The notes under the pieces are model-generated. The model saw only the letters and a list, made by a program, of their open reading frames with translations, searched no databases and had not been told where the DNA came from. Shown in pieces: positions 34,320 through 46,432 of a stretch of DNA of 64,000 bases. Position numbers and translations under genes: made by a program. Each line of letters starts with the position of its first letter. Position 1 is the first letter of the stretch. Source of the stretch: Ctena decussata. Taxonomy: Eukaryota; Mollusca; Bivalvia; Lucinida; Lucinidae. The DNA is taken from NCBI GenBank assembly GCA_963989385.1, contig OZ022501.1:1436001-1500000 (forward strand), given 5' to 3'.

Positions 34320-34499
34320 CGCACCAGAGTCGGCCAGAGGCGTCACACTTAGCGTCGTTGAATCTCGTATCTTTACCCTCCTCTACCTTCACCAAGGCCG
34401 TTGTTTTCTTGGAGTTCCAGTCAAAGTGAGACACAGTCTTGCCAAGACCAATCAGATAGCCGCCTTTACGACATGGCACTATGAAGGACACAGTCTGAT
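34320..34499 (-). CDS. rgn: Regucalcin-like copy A, exon 2
   Basis: 180-bp phase 1-1 exon. The acceptor CCAG precedes 34499 and the donor GTGAGA follows 34320. It carries KGGYLIGLG, SHFDW and RFNDAKCD, whose Asn corresponds to Asn103 of human SMP-30 at the substrate/metal site. About five residues differ from copy B exon 2. Its downstream intron is the 29.8-kb one filled by the two giant insertions. Confidence 0.9.
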
Positions 34500-34689
34500 C
34501 TGGAGCCAAATAATAATTTGATAATTAGCAAACAATCACAAACAATTTATCAATACAATACAATAAGAGATATTGCAACAAACAACGCATAAAACAACCA
34601 AGAAGAGCTAACACTGAATTGCCGCCTTGGGACAACCAGTAATGAAATTACTGCAAGCTTAACAGGCTTGTGGTCGACCAACCCTCGCC

Positions 34690-34830
34690 CTTCTCAAAAT
34701 TAATGCACCCGGAGGTCAAACAACGTCCAACTTACGTCGTTTCGATTTTGATGCCACGTTCTTTGCGGCGCCATGACGTCACCCGTCGTTGATAGACATC
34801 TTTTGAAGCGTATCATGGCGTCGCACCAAC
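34690..34830. repeat. Short ACGTC/AACGTTG-rich element in intron 1
   Basis: Repeated CAACGTC, TGACGTCA and CCAACGTTGATAC motifs of the same class as 8735-8823. No counterpart is visible next to exon 2 of copy B. Confidence 0.4.
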
Positions 34831-35090
34831 GTTGATACATGTACGATGTCTTTCTGTCCTCGTATACTGCTACACCCTCTCTCGAGGATTATGAGCAGGT
34901 GTACGATGTACACTCCAGTTTTGCAGGTTGAACCTCCTTGTAGCCATGTAGCAACAGAAGGGATCTTTAACCTGCACAGGGGATGTCTCTCCCTGCACAG
35001 GGGCCTCCGATTAACGTCCTCCAGTTAACGTCATTTTCACTTTGTGTTCCTGTTAGGAAAGAAACATTTGCATACGGAACTGGGGCCGTA

Positions 35091-35305
35091 TTCATGAAGC
35101 TACTTAAGTCGTTGCTATGCTGTTGCTAAGGCTAAATATCTAGAAAGGAGATTCCCTACAACTATGAAATTTGGTTTGGAGGAACAGTCTTTGTAAGACT
35201 GTTCCTCCAGAGCAAATTTCATAGTTGTAGGGAATCTCCTTCAAAGAGATTTAGCCTTAGCAACAGCATAGCAACGACTTAAGTAGTTTTATGAATACGG
35301 CCCCA
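35091..35305. mobile_element. Fold-back MITE with TGGGGCCGTATTCATGAAG ends
   Basis: 215 bp that fold almost end to end: TGGGGCCGTATTCAT and ATGAATACGGCCCCA at the ends, and GGAGATTCCCTACAACTATG mirrored around a short centre near 35193. It lies in intron 1 of copy A, 61 bp from exon 1. Confidence 0.85.
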
Positions 35306-35365
35306 GGATATACAAATAAAGATTGCAACTGTATGACCAAGCCCTCAGTTTTTAATATTGCTTAC

Positions 35366-35522
35366 CAAATTTGTGTGTTTCGTGTTTCCCTGTTTTAGAA
35401 TCCCACCTGTTTATAGTGCCATCTTCGATATTTACAAAAAGAAGACTTTGGGTGGTATCGTCCCAATGTGGTCCCTCTCCAGTGGTGTCGGTGGTACACT
35501 GTAGCACAGTCTCCACAGACAT
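35366..35522 (-). CDS. rgn: Regucalcin-like copy A, exon 1 (start); gene overview
   Basis: Regucalcin/SMP-30 is a cytosolic six-bladed beta-propeller that binds Ca2+ or Zn2+ and acts as a gluconolactonase. Start ATG at 35520-35522, donor GTAAG after 35366 (phase 1). GEGPHW holds the Glu equivalent to Glu18 of the human enzyme; LLFVNI and NRWDSKTG follow. Spliced copy A is 843 nt, 280 residues against 299 in human, because the C-terminus is lost. All four metal ligands (Glu, RFND Asn, SNGL Asn, PDGM Asp) are kept. An upstream CCAG at 35537-35540 could be the acceptor of a 5'-UTR intron. An out-of-frame ATG lies 5 nt upstream. No promoter motif is recognisable. Confidence 0.85.
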
Positions 35523-35827
35523 TTCATTCCTATAATCTGGAACAAAATAAAGAAGCAAGTTTATAACAGCGGAATAATGTTTATAAGCCAGACAGCCAGA
35601 AAATGACAGAGTGCTACCAAGACATTTGGACGTACGATGTAAAGTCACCTATGGCCGTAAAGTCCCACTAATTTACGCCGGGCAAGGTCGCGGCGTATCT
35701 ATTTAACGTCGACTTTGTGAACTGTAGATGCATTTGGAAGAAAAAAAATTCCCCTAGTTTTTGGGGTTACCAGTTGGGGTAGCAAATATCATTATTATGA
35801 TTTATATTTTTATATGAAAATAATAAG

Positions 35828-37070
35828 AAACTAGACAATCATTAAAGGTGATAAATGCTCCCGCCAAATGCCTCAGTAGATGAGTAATACATGTATGTTA
35901 AGACATTTGTGTGAAGTTATATCAAAATCTGTCAATAAATAAAGGTGCTAGAGGGATGACAAAGATTTTTTCTAAAAATAGCAACTGTGACCCTGACCTT
36001 GGATCTACAACCCTAAAAGGTAAATTTGTCCAATTGTGGATAATTAAGTTTTTCTCAAAATAGCAAACGTGACCTTGACCTTCGACCTGCGGCGCTGAAA
36101 TGGCAATTTATTCAAGATATTGTCATACTTAACACTTGTATGGAGTTATATCAAATCGATCCATACATAAAAGCGCTAGAGCTATGCCCAAGTTTTTCTG
36201 AAAAAAGCAACTGTGACCTTGACCTTAATCCTACCAACCCGAAACGAACACCTGTTTGAGGTATTGTCATACCCCATATATCTGTAATGTGATATAAAAA
36301 TCGGTTAATAAATGGGGCCACTAGAGTGATGACAATAAGCCATGGAAATATGGTCAAAATATGTATGTCATTCAAGGGAACATAATTCTGCATTAAGACC
36401 TAAATCAAAGTTCTGTTTCCTTTATGCACATGTTCAATGCATGTCAGAACTGTGTTGCAAGTTTCAAATCCCTTCATCAAATACCATTGGAGGAGTCGCA
36501 AAGACAAGAACAGTACTACAAAGTGTGAAATATGGTGAAAATATGTATGTCATTCAAGGGGATATAATTCTACCATAATAACCTGGATCAAAGTTCCGTT
36601 TCCTTTATGTACAAGTTCGATGCATGTCTGAACTGTGTTGCAAGTTTCAACTCCCTGCATCAAAAACTGTAGAAGGAGTTGCGGAGACACAAACAGTACT
36701 ACAAGTGCAAAATATGGTCAAAATATGTATGTTATTCAAGGGGACATAATCCTGCAAAAAACCTGAATCAAAGTTCCGTTTCCTTTGTGCACATGTTCGA
36801 TGCATGTCTGAACTGTGTTGCAAGTTTCAACTCCCTGCATCAAAAACTGTAGAAGGAGTTGCGGAGACACAAACGGTACTACAAGTGCAAAATATGGTCA
36901 AAATATGTATGTTATTCAAGGGGACATAATCCTGCAAAAAAACTGAATCAAAGTTCTGTTTCCTTTATGCACATGTTCAATGCATGTCTGAACTGTGTTG
37001 CAAGTTTCAAATCCCTACATCAAATACTGTAGGAGGAGTTGCCGAGACAAGAACAGTACTACAAAGAGAT
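35828..37070 (+). repeat. Pearl/HINE-like array without a 3' tail
   Basis: Starts ACTAGACAATC, the same kind of 5' end as at 28978 and 50503. The first part has ~125-bp units (each with 'gtgaccttgacctt'). From about 36335 there are ~180-bp units with 'atatggt.aaaatatgtatgt.attcaagg' (near 36345, 36530, 36712 and 36893). The array stops at a GATAA repeat (37066-37090), where the LINE fragment starts. Noncoding. Confidence 0.65.
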
Positions 37071-37089
37071 AAGATAAGATAAGATATTT

Positions 37090-39054
37090 ATTATCCAATT
37101 ATGGACGAAAGTCTAAACAATTACAAACGGAAAAATGTAGACAATAACTCTGGACCAAAAGACTGGTGGAAAACATTAAAACAATTTATTAAACCTGAAC
37201 ATCACTCATTGCTTCCGCCTCTAACTAAGAATGGAGACATTTATTCTGAAGATGTGGTTAAAGTTAATTTACTAAACCAATTTTTATTGAACAAACACTT
37301 TTGGACGAAACTACCTATACTCACCGTCAGATATTCCACCACTGCCGGCTCATAATCTAGATTTGATATCTACAACACCACAAGAAGTTGAAATAATGTT
37401 AAAAGCATTAAAACTAGGTAAGGCCGCAGGCCCATATTCAATAAACAACCAAATTGTAAAGGAACTCTCTCGTCCTTTATCTTTTCCTCTTTGTGACCTC
37501 TTTAATTTTTCCTTGTTGAAAGGTAAAGTGCCAGTTATTTGGAAAGAGGCTAATGTAACGCCCGCATTTAAAAAGGATGATCCTTCATCTGTCTCTAATT
37601 ATAGGCCAATATCTCTCTTAAACACGATAGGCAAAGTGTTGGAAAAAGTTATACATAAACATGTTTTTAATTTCTTTCGTGATCATAATATTTTAACACC
37701 CCTTCAGTCCGGTTTCGTTCCCCAAGATTCTACGGTAAACCAACTAGTTGATATCTATAACACATTTTGCAAAGCTCCTGATGTAGGAAAAGAGGTACGA
37801 GCAGTATTTTGCGATATAAGCGAAGCCTTTGACAGGGTATGGCATCGAGGTCTTCTTTACAAACTGCAGGCTGTCGGTATCTCTGGATCTCTCCTGCAAT
37901 GGTTTACAGACTACTTAACTAATAGAAAGCAAAGAGTAGTATTGCCTGGTGTCGCTTCAAACTGGTTATTCCTTAAAGCTGGAGTGCCTCAAGGTTCCAT
38001 TCTTGGGCCGCTACTATTTCTTTTGTACATTAATGATATTGTTGAAGATATACAGTCAACTATTAGACTCTTTGCAGATGACACTAGTCTCTATACTATT
38101 GTAGATGACCCTCCGACAGCGGCCGATCAGCTTAATTCCGATCTAGCTAAGATCCACTCATGGGCTAAGAAATGGCTTGTTACTTTTAATCCGTCAAAGT
38201 CAGAGTCAGTAGTCTTCAGTAGAAAGCGTAACAAACCAAACCATCCTCCTCTAAGTATGGATCAGGAAATAACAAATGAGGTTACTTCACATAAACATTT
38301 GGGTCTAACATTCTCAGACGACTGCTCCTGGCACGAACATTTTGACTATATAAAATCTAAAGCTTGGTTTCGAATTAATATAATGCGTAAGTTGAAATTC
38401 AAACTGGATAGAAAATCTCTTCAGATAATCTACTTTTCCTTTATACGACCGCTTCTGGAATATGCAGATGTGGTGTGGGATAACTGCACCCAAAATGAAG
38501 CCTATGAACTTGAGAAAATTCAAAACGAGGCCGCTCGGATAGTAACGGGATCCACTAAACTTGTGTCTATACACTCTCTTCTTCAAGAAACTGCCTGGGA
38601 AACATAAGCCTCTCGCAGAGAAAAACATAAGCTCTTACTCTTTTTCAAAAAGCAAAACGGCTTTTCTCCCGATTATCTGTCATTTCTTCTACCACCTACT
38701 GTCGGAAGTACTACACATTATAACTTACGATATGAGGCTGATCTCCATACAGTTCACGCAAACACTCAGCTATATTATAATTCATTTCTGTCTTCAGCGA
38801 TTCGCGGATGGAACGAGCTACCCGAGGAAACACACAACTTACCTACTATAGCATCCTTTAAACGAAAAATTAATTCTAATATAGAGACTCCTCCTTCGTA
38901 TCATTTTTCAGGTAAACGAAAAGGCCAAATCTATCATTCGAGGCTGAGAACAAATTGTAGCTCCTTGAACCAACACTTGTACTCTAAAAATATTATTGCT
39001 GGGCCACTTTGCGACTGTGGAGCGGTTGAGGATACACATCACTACTTACTTTAG
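37090..39054 (+). pseudogene. Jockey/CR1-type LINE, 3' half of ORF2
   Basis: 5'-truncated non-LTR reverse transcriptase. Motifs: LKLGKAAGP, NYRPISLLNTIGK, a FCDISEAFDRVWH palm motif, AGVPQGSILGPLLF, FADDTSLY (catalytic Asp-Asp), and the C-terminal LGLTF...WHEHF and YADVVWDNC regions. Frameshifts occur near 37290-37340. A TAA at 38605-38607 is followed by the same frame to TAG at 39052, ending in CDCGAVEDTHH, the Cys/His motif at the end of such ORFs. The protein would nick DNA and copy its own RNA, but the endonuclease part is missing and the copy is dead. Clade assignment is approximate. Confidence 0.85.
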
Positions 39055-39359
39055 TGCATTCGTTTTAGTAACTTTTAAAAGACAGAAAATGCTTGATACT
39101 GTGTCTTTATTTTGTAACCCAACGTTAAACACTCTTTTGTATGGAAATAGTGAACTTGCAAAAGCGGAAAATGAGTGGATATTTTTGGTCGTGCAAGAGT
39201 TCCTAATAAAATCCAAACGTTTTGAGCTAGGCTAATAGAAAATACAATAATGTAGGATCTTGACAAATAATATGAAGATTTTGTATACTGTACGGAATAG
39301 CATAATAGTAAAACTCTATTTGATTCTTGCATGTTTTTTGTTGTTGTTTTTTTTCGTGA

Positions 39360-40200
39360 CTGCGCAATACGTTATAATTCGTCAGGCTGTTATCCAGGCG
39401 TGTTCTTGTGAGGGCTCACCAACATTATTGTATAGGACCAATTAAAATGGCTTGCAGAATTTAAAGCTGGTTATATCATAATTCTAATTCATCAAATTCT
39501 GTACAAATTATAGTTATCAATTATTGTATGATGCATGACTGAGCTACACAGTTGTACAATTTGCAGAGCATGCGAAACACTGTAGGTAGGGACAGACCCG
39601 ATCACTATGTTTCGCAAGCTTAGTAAACTGTTATATCTTTAAAAGTTCGTATTCAAATCTTCTTGTTACAGCTCACAAACATTTTTGTTGACGAAATTAG
39701 AAATCTGTTTAATTTCCAAACTTCTGCATACATTATAGTTTATAAGTATTTCATGATGCATGATTGTGCAACATAATTTTTTCTATTTGCAGAGCATGCG
39801 AAATAAAATACTGTAATTAAGGACAGACCCAATTGATTTGTTTTGCAAGCCTTGTAAATCGTTATATATGTAAATGCATATCCAAATGTTCTTGTGAGAG
39901 CTTACAAACATTTCTGTTTTGTAGGCCTTATTAAAATGGCTCGCAAAATTTACAGTCTGCTATATCATTATTTTAATTCATAAAATCCTGTACACATTAT
40001 ACTTACAAATTATTGTATGATTACGTTACACAGTTGTACAATTTGCAGAGCATGCAAAACACTATAGGGACAGACCCGACCACTATGTTTCAAAAGCTTT
40101 GTAACCTGTTATATATCTAAATGTTCGTATCTAAATGTTCTTGTAACAGCACAAAAGTTTTGTAGTCAAGATGAGAAATCTGCTTACACTATTTCTTCAG
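39360..40200 (+). repeat. Degenerate ~230-250-bp tandem repeat
   Basis: The phrase 'gcagagcatgcgaaa' followed by 'gggacagaccc' recurs near 39563, 39791 and 40045, with related sequence between (tgtacaatttgcagag; ctaaatgttcttgt). About three diverged units. 39055-39360 is the AT-rich LINE 3' region. 40200-40800 has no convincing gene. Confidence 0.6.
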
Positions 40201-40848
40201 ACCTTAGCACGGTGATATTGCACTTATGATACTCTTTGAGCTTCGCTTGATATGTGCCATGCGCATCTCGGTCAGTAGTATTGTGGGGACCGCAACAGCA
40301 GGTGCACGCTTGTCTGGACATTGGTTCCGCCACGTGTACCTGTGTCGCTGGTCCCCAAGCGGTATTTCGTGGCAATGCATTGAGATGCAGATGACACATG
40401 ATAGCGGCAGGTTTTTTGTGCCATTTAAAGCTAAATCTGTGACTGCAAAAATAATTTTTATTCGTACACTATTTCTTAATGTATGTTGTATATCAGTAAT
40501 GACATAGAATAATGAATTTTCCCTTAAACTTGACACACTGTTTGTGATTTCTGTAAACGGATACTGCCTACTTGGTGCTTCAGGATTTATTTCTTAAGGT
40601 TCCATCCCCCGTGGAACAACATAAACATGAGTATGAAGAATGATACCAAACAATTTTCTGTTTATCAATTCTAGTATTTCACAGTATAATATTTCAAATC
40701 ACTTGTATGTTGTTTGATAACGTTTGCAATTTTGGGATACAGATTTAAACAAGTCATATGACTTCTTTCTGAATCCCTTTTGTATATTGTATTCTTGTTT
40801 GTATTGTATGGAAGCGTCCTAGTGACAGGTTAAAAAAATATTTATCTC

Positions 40849-41440
40849 ATACGTAGGAGATAGGAAGTCCTACGTAGGACTTAGTAACTCCTACGTACGA
40901 CTTACTAACTCCTACGTAGGACTTAGTAACTCCTACGTAGGACTTTCTAACTCCTACGTAGGACTTAGTAACTCCTATGTAGGACTTAATAACTCCTACG
41001 TAGGACTTAATAACTCCTACGTAGCACTTACTAACTCCTACGTAGGACTTACTAACACCTACGTAGGACTTAGTAAATCCTACGTAGGACTTACTAACTC
41101 CTACGTAGGACTTACTAACTCCTACGTAGGACTTACTAACTACTACGTAGGAGTTAGTAAGTCCTACGTAGGACTTAATAACTCCTACGTAGGACTTAGT
41201 AACACCTACGTAGGATTTACTAACTCCTACATAGGAGTTAATAAGTCCTACGTAGGACTTAGTAACTCCTACGTAGGACTTAGTAACTCCTACGTAGGAC
41301 TTACTAACTCCTACGTAGGACTTAGTAACTCCTACGTAGGACTTAGTAACTCCTACGTATGAGATAAAAAGTCCTACGTAGGACTTAGTTAGTCCTACGT
41401 AGGAGTTACTATCTCCTACGTAGGACTTAGCTGTTTCATA
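40849..41440. repeat. Left 21-bp tandem array (TCCTACGTAGGA)
   Basis: About 28 units, each a 12-bp palindrome TCCTACGTAGGA plus a 9-bp linker (cttagtaac, cttactaac and variants). The palindrome is conserved more than the linker. Because 21 is a multiple of three, a long heptad frame appears on the minus strand, which is an artefact. Confidence 0.9.
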
Positions 41441-41950
41441 CGTAAGAGATATATGTGTATCTGTGCTCAAATTATTGCCGCTTCAAATAATGTTATTTCT
41501 ATAACAAAATTCATAAATTCGAAACGTATCATTCAGTAATCTGCATCTCAATTACGGGAAAACTGTATTATGGTTATCTCCATTCTAATGCAACTTTATA
41601 TTTTGGATAATGCTTTTAAGTATCTGATAAAATGAAGTCACAATTACATTGTTAGATATTGCAACAGTCTTATTCTCTATCAATGGAGAATAAAAAAGCT
41701 ACATTTTCTAATCATCATAAAGCATCTTCTCAATAGGGAGATTACCGATGCATGATGAATAGATTAAGAAATACTTTATCAAATCGCTTTCATGTAACAG
41801 CGTAAATTTTTCCAGCTTTGTCAATACAAACAGCTTTATTGTTATATATTGTGAAAAGTAAATATTTGATCCGCGGATTATGCAGCCCTCTGAACGAATA
41901 TTTCTTGTCTTGTCTAAGATTAATAATACAAATCATAAAAAAACGATTGG

Positions 41951-42184
41951 GCTTCGACGGAAGAAAACCAACAAAGTGGTTGTGCGCCCAGTGCAGACTC
42001 AGATCAGCCTGGGCATCCGTTCAGCCTGATCAGAGACTTCGCTGCCCGCATGGAGATAGCTTAGACCCTTAGCTACCCTTAATGCGCTTAGTGAAGGTTC
42101 TGATCAGACTGGGTTGATGCCTAGGCGCATCTGAGTCGCCGCTGTTTGCACAACCGCTTGTTCATTTTCTCGTGTCCCAGCTCA
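41951..42184. mobile_element. Palindromic MITE, family GAGCCGCGACACG, copy 6
   Basis: Diverged full-length fold-back inside the 2.3-kb element (aaaaccaacaaagtggttg at the left, tgttcattttctcgtgt at the right). Confidence 0.75.
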
Positions 42185-42354
42185 AATTATAAACGTTATA
42201 ATGACGTTGTTAAAGACTGGCCACACGTCCTAGAGTAACAGGTTTTGAAGCAGATAAATTATAGTAAAGAAAAAAGATAGGCAATGATCAGGAATTAATA
42301 CAATCAAATCCCACATTCTGCCCTAAAAACCAATAGGGATAGAAGCACAAACAC

Positions 42355-42450
42355 ACATACACACACACACACGCACCAACGCACGCAAGCACGGAAAAAT
42401 TGACACAAGTTCACGAACACACACACAAAAACACACACACACACGGAAAA
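42355..42450 (+). repeat. (CA)n-rich microsatellite
   Basis: Interrupted CACACA tract with a duplicated 'ggaaaaatt.acacaagttcacgaac' phrase. Confidence 0.85.
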
Positions 42451-42728
42451 ATTAACACAAGTTCACGAACTACATTTTGTCAAAGGACTACAGCATTTAC
42501 ACTAACTCTCCGAAAGTAGGTGACTCAAGGCAAGCTACAAATCTATCTAAGATCTATGCCAGATATGGATGTGTCAAACAACGTTCAAACAACGTCATAT
42601 CGACGTCGATGCAAAGTGATTATATTGCAATCATGGTTAAACGACGTATTTTCAACCGTATACGCCTGCTGAGTAAATACTGTAGCAGTTTCTGGCTTTC
42701 TTATGACTATTTCTTTCTGTTATATTAT

Positions 42729-43072
42729 CTCCTACGTAGGACTTACTAAGTCCTACGTTGGAACGTAGGACTTACTAAGTCCTACGTAGGACTTACTGAG
42801 TCCTACGTAGGAGATAGTAAGTCCCACGTAGGAGTTAGTAAGTCCTACGTAGGACTTATTATCTCCTACGTAGGCGTTAGTAAGTCCTACGTAGGTGTTA
42901 GAAAGTCCTACGTAGGACTTAGTAAGTCCTACGTAGGAGTTAGTAAGTCCTACGTAGGAGATAGTAAGTCCTACGTAGGACTTATGATCTCCTACGTAGG
43001 GGTTAGTAAGTCCTACGTATGTGTTAATAAGTCCTACGTAGGACTTCCTATCTCCTACGTATTAGATGAATA
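42729..43072. repeat. Right 21-bp tandem array (TCCTACGTAGGA)
   Basis: About 16 units of the same 12-bp palindrome plus 9-bp linker as the left array, in the orientation expected for a mirrored end. Units read TCCTACGTAGGA with linkers such as gttagtaag and cttactaag. Confidence 0.9.
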
Positions 43073-43329
43073 TTTATTTAACCTGTCACTAGGACGCTTC
43101 CATAGTATTGCCTATCTAATGATGTCAAAATGTTGCTTATACAAATAAAATACTGTTTACACTAATTATGGACCATTTTCATGGTATAGAATTAACTATA
43201 AGTTGCATGAACATACATATTACAATGACAAATATTTTGTTAATTTTGGATAAAACATGTAAGCACACAATAACGAATTATAGACTTAACCAATACACGT
43301 TACCACTCACACATTATAATCACAGGACA

Positions 43330-43722
43330 TCTGCACAATAACGCTCAGTCCAGTATGAAAATAACGTCATTGAAACATATGTCGATGCTTATTTTAAAAT
43401 GTAACACAGCTGTCTATGATAAGCAGATGATCAAAGTCGAGTACCCCTTTCATGAAATCCATAAGACCAGTTCAAAACTGCAACATATACTTTGCTCGGC
43501 AAGGTTCGCAAAATACAAATTGTTGAACTCATCCAATATGAAATCACAAAATGTTGAGCCAATAAAAAGTTCCCATCATAGACAGATGGTATGCGACAAA
43601 TGAGAATATATATATACCCGATAAACCAAAGAGTGACGGACAAAGAGTGACGGACGGACGTATGTAAGGACGGACAAGGGCAAAACTATATGCCCCTCCC
43701 CACTTCGTGGCGAGGGCATAAA
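43330..43722 (+). repeat. 3' part of a pearl/HINE-like element
   Basis: One core-like unit, then GACGGAC microsatellite sequence (43632-43677) and the hairpin ATGCCCC...GGGGCAT-type end (43690-43721). 43110-43330 and 43730-44680 contain no gene. Confidence 0.6.
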
Positions 43723-44685
43723 ACATGTGTCTGTCGCTGCCATACTGATGAATCTGAAATATTTGTTTGATTTGGAAAATAGATTTGTGATTATCTGAGT
43801 TTCGCTTGATTAGAGTTATAACAGAAAAAAAAAATAATTAGATATTTCCCCTTACGAACCATAATGTCACAAGTGTTCAGCCTTTGATGAATATTCGCGT
43901 ACGATTCACCTGTGGTGCAGTTTCAGTGAAGATGAAGGTAAAGGCCATATTCAGACAATAGCATTTAGGTATCTAAGACTTTTAAAAGCTGCAAATTTTG
44001 GCAAGATAACCCATATGTATAACATCTAATCTTAAGAAAGTGGACGTACAATCCAGATTAACCCCTTACCAGTGTCAGTCAGGGTCAATATAGATTAGTT
44101 AGTTTGCTCTAGACTATTTTAGTCAAGTGAGACAACAATCAAATTAATCTAGGCTGAGATTAACTTCGCTAGTGTATGTCATAGTCACAGATGGGAAAAG
44201 AGAAATATTACCGAGTTTCCCGGTGAATTGATGCTGTGCATAAATGTTTTCTTGCCCTTACACTGAGCCACTTTAGTTACGCCACACTTATGAAACCCTG
44301 AATTGTTAAAAAAAAAAAAAAAAAAAACGATTTTTTTTCCAATTTAGAACTACAAGATAAGAAAGCACTTATTTTTGCATAAATTTTGTAAAAATGGTGT
44401 CTGTCGGTAACCACACAAAAGGGTGGTCGAACGAAAAAGAGCGTACCAACTTAACCTGAATTCGCACCGCGAGGGGATATTTTAGCCCCTTTTTTACGCA
44501 CAGTGCTCTGTTGGAACGTTTTTACTTTCTATGACATGAAAGACCACCATATTGCAGTGAATATTGTCATACTTATCATTATCATTATCCGCTGCTTACT
44601 TTGCGGTGACACGTTGAAAGCGCATGTTTATTTTTCTTGTTTTCAAAAGCTACTGTAACAGTTGATGTTGTTTTGTAAACAAGTG

Positions 44686-45974
44686 CACTGTAAAAAAATA
44701 ACTGCAGATTTTACGGTAGAATAACTGGAAACCAGCTGTCAGTCCTTTTCCCGTTATTTTTACGGGCGTTTGCCTGTAAGACATTGTTGAAAATCACGAA
44801 ATGGAAGTTTTATGTTAACTGGCCGCACTCGAAAATAACTTTGTATTGTTGAAGAGCTATCAGACCAAAACGACACCTGCTCTACGAGGGTCATCCAATA
44901 AGTCTTGCAAAAGCCGTCATTACTGCTTTATTAATTGAGGTAGGGTTATCAAATTACACCATTAACAGCTTACATATATAATACACATATGTGCTAAAAA
45001 TCATACATGTGCTATTCCTTTCTCAGATATGGGAGGGTTTTGAACGCAAAGGTGTAAGCGATACCGGCGGTGAAATTGCACAAACGTGACGTTTTTTAGA
45101 AGAGGTTAGGGGAAGAAAATTCCTGCATACATGTTTATTATTCTTTCAAATTACAAGAATTCATGTTCTAAAGTAATCGCCTTATATTTAAGAATTCAAA
45201 TAAGAGACAATTGTCACTTCACATTACCAGACAAATGTGGTTGCCAGGCAACAAGAGAATATTACAGAATTGAAGCAAAATTTTAGTTTTTGACGTCTAC
45301 CTCTGGTTTCTTCAGGCTGCAAACGATATCAAACAAGGCTCGAAGCTTATATTTTCTCTTATATCTATATTTCAGCATCTCGGGACTATCCTTTGATAAC
45401 AAATTAATGGCAGTTTAAGAAACACTTCATCTGCCGTGAAAGCCTCTTCTTCATATACTCATTTTATATGATATTTTAGCTACCCGAAAAAGATGGTGAT
45501 CTTCCTTTGAACAATAATTATATCTTGACTGATGGCAATATCTTAACCTTGGTACCGTGTACATACTTCAGGATTATTTTCCGTATCTCCCAGCAATTTT
45601 CAGATATTCACAAAGATTCTGAACAAAGCTAGGGGATCTTAAACAGACAACTAGAAGCCACCGCCGCACCTATAATGGTAGTATTCTTCAGTTGCCTAGC
45701 AACGCCATTTGCAAGATCACGACGTTTCTGGAAATTGTTGACTGGAAAGAAGGCAAGATGCAATGTAGGAATGTGGATTGCTTGATTCGTTTTTAATTAT
45801 CATTTGCCTGAAACTCGGCCGTTTGCAGGACTTATTGGATGACCCTCGTATTCTGTCACACTCTGCTTGATGATTCCTGCAATTTTTACGGGCGCCCGTA
45901 AGAATAACGGTAAAATGGCTGGCAGCTGGTTGCCAGTTATTTTACCGTAAAATCTACAGATTTTTTTTACAGTG
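44686..45974. mobile_element. CACTG-ended MITE, copy 1, split by a nested element
   Basis: Starts CACTGTAAAAAAATA and ends ...TTTTTTTTACAGTG, flanked by TG on both sides. The subterminal parts pair (TTTACGGTAGAATAACTGG with its inverse; CGTTATTTTTACGGGCG). Its ~323-bp body is complete apart from the nested 963-bp insertion. CACTG ends with a 2-bp duplication suggest the CACTA/EnSpm superfamily. Confidence 0.8.
44886..45848. mobile_element. Mariner-like TIR element nested in the CACTG MITE
   Basis: Termini CGAGGGTCATCCAATAAGTC and its inverse, flanked by TA on both sides. The uninterrupted site is seen in MITE copy 2 (46628 region: ctactcta..ttctgtc). The ends resemble Tc1/mariner TIRs. No transposase frame is recognisable in 963 bp, so it is a decayed or internally replaced copy. 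Confidence 0.8.
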
Positions 45975-46432
45975 TGAAAATACCTTCCTTGTAAACAAAC
46001 GCGTTCTTTGTTCATTTTCATGCAAACATTGTTGAGAATTCTACGTTATGACCTTGACGTTAGTCTTGACGTCGGTACCCCAAAGTTCAGAAATCAGTCA
46101 ATCTTCAATTGTGTTTTGGTTTTACTGACTTTCATGTTGTCAAAGGTATTACGGCCATTACAATTTATGATAAAAACAATATATGTGTTCGAAACTGACG
46201 TTAAAATGACGTCAAATGTAAAGTTATTCTAAAAAATGAGCGTGTGTTGTAAATCTGCCATAATAAAATTGGCTCGCCACTTGAAATCACTAAAACTTGG
46301 ATGTTTTTTTCTAAATCGACTATTCCCAAAGTTGAAGTTCAATGCTAAAGCCAAGCGAAAAGAACGGCCGAATATGCTGCACGTGAATTATTGCCAAAAT
46401 AAGCTCTCAGCAAGTTGTGCGGATACACTCCA

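Larger units (their letters stand above)
33549..35365. other. Segmental duplication block A (5' half, introns 1-2)
   Basis: 33549-33985 aligns to 57006-57405 and 34205-34500 aligns to 57406-57440 plus 58860-59093, with insertions specific to each copy. It contains an ACGTC-palindrome element (33728-33812), as does copy B. Confidence 0.75.
40807..43104. mobile_element. 2.3-kb TIR element with 21-bp palindrome arrays at both ends
   Basis: Termini TATGGAAGCGTCCTAGTGAC and its inverse, continuing for ~28 bp, flanked by the 6-bp duplication GTATTG (40801-40806 and 43105-43110). Inside each end lies an array of 21-bp units centred on TCCTACGTAGGA. The middle (41470-42720) has a palindromic MITE, a CA-rich microsatellite and no transposase. 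Non-autonomous. A 6-bp duplication does not point to one superfamily with certainty. Confidence 0.8.

Noticed and set aside
40204..40536. Overlapping frames on both strands, vaguely like a Tc1/IS630 transposase helix region
   Set aside because: No catalytic DDE/D motif, no TIRs at the right distance, and the resemblance rests on a few basic residues.
40847..41470. 207-codon minus-strand frame of SYVGVTK-like heptads
   Set aside because: It is the translation of a 21-bp noncoding tandem array inside a TIR element. Both strands are palindromic and the frame exists only because 21 is divisible by three.
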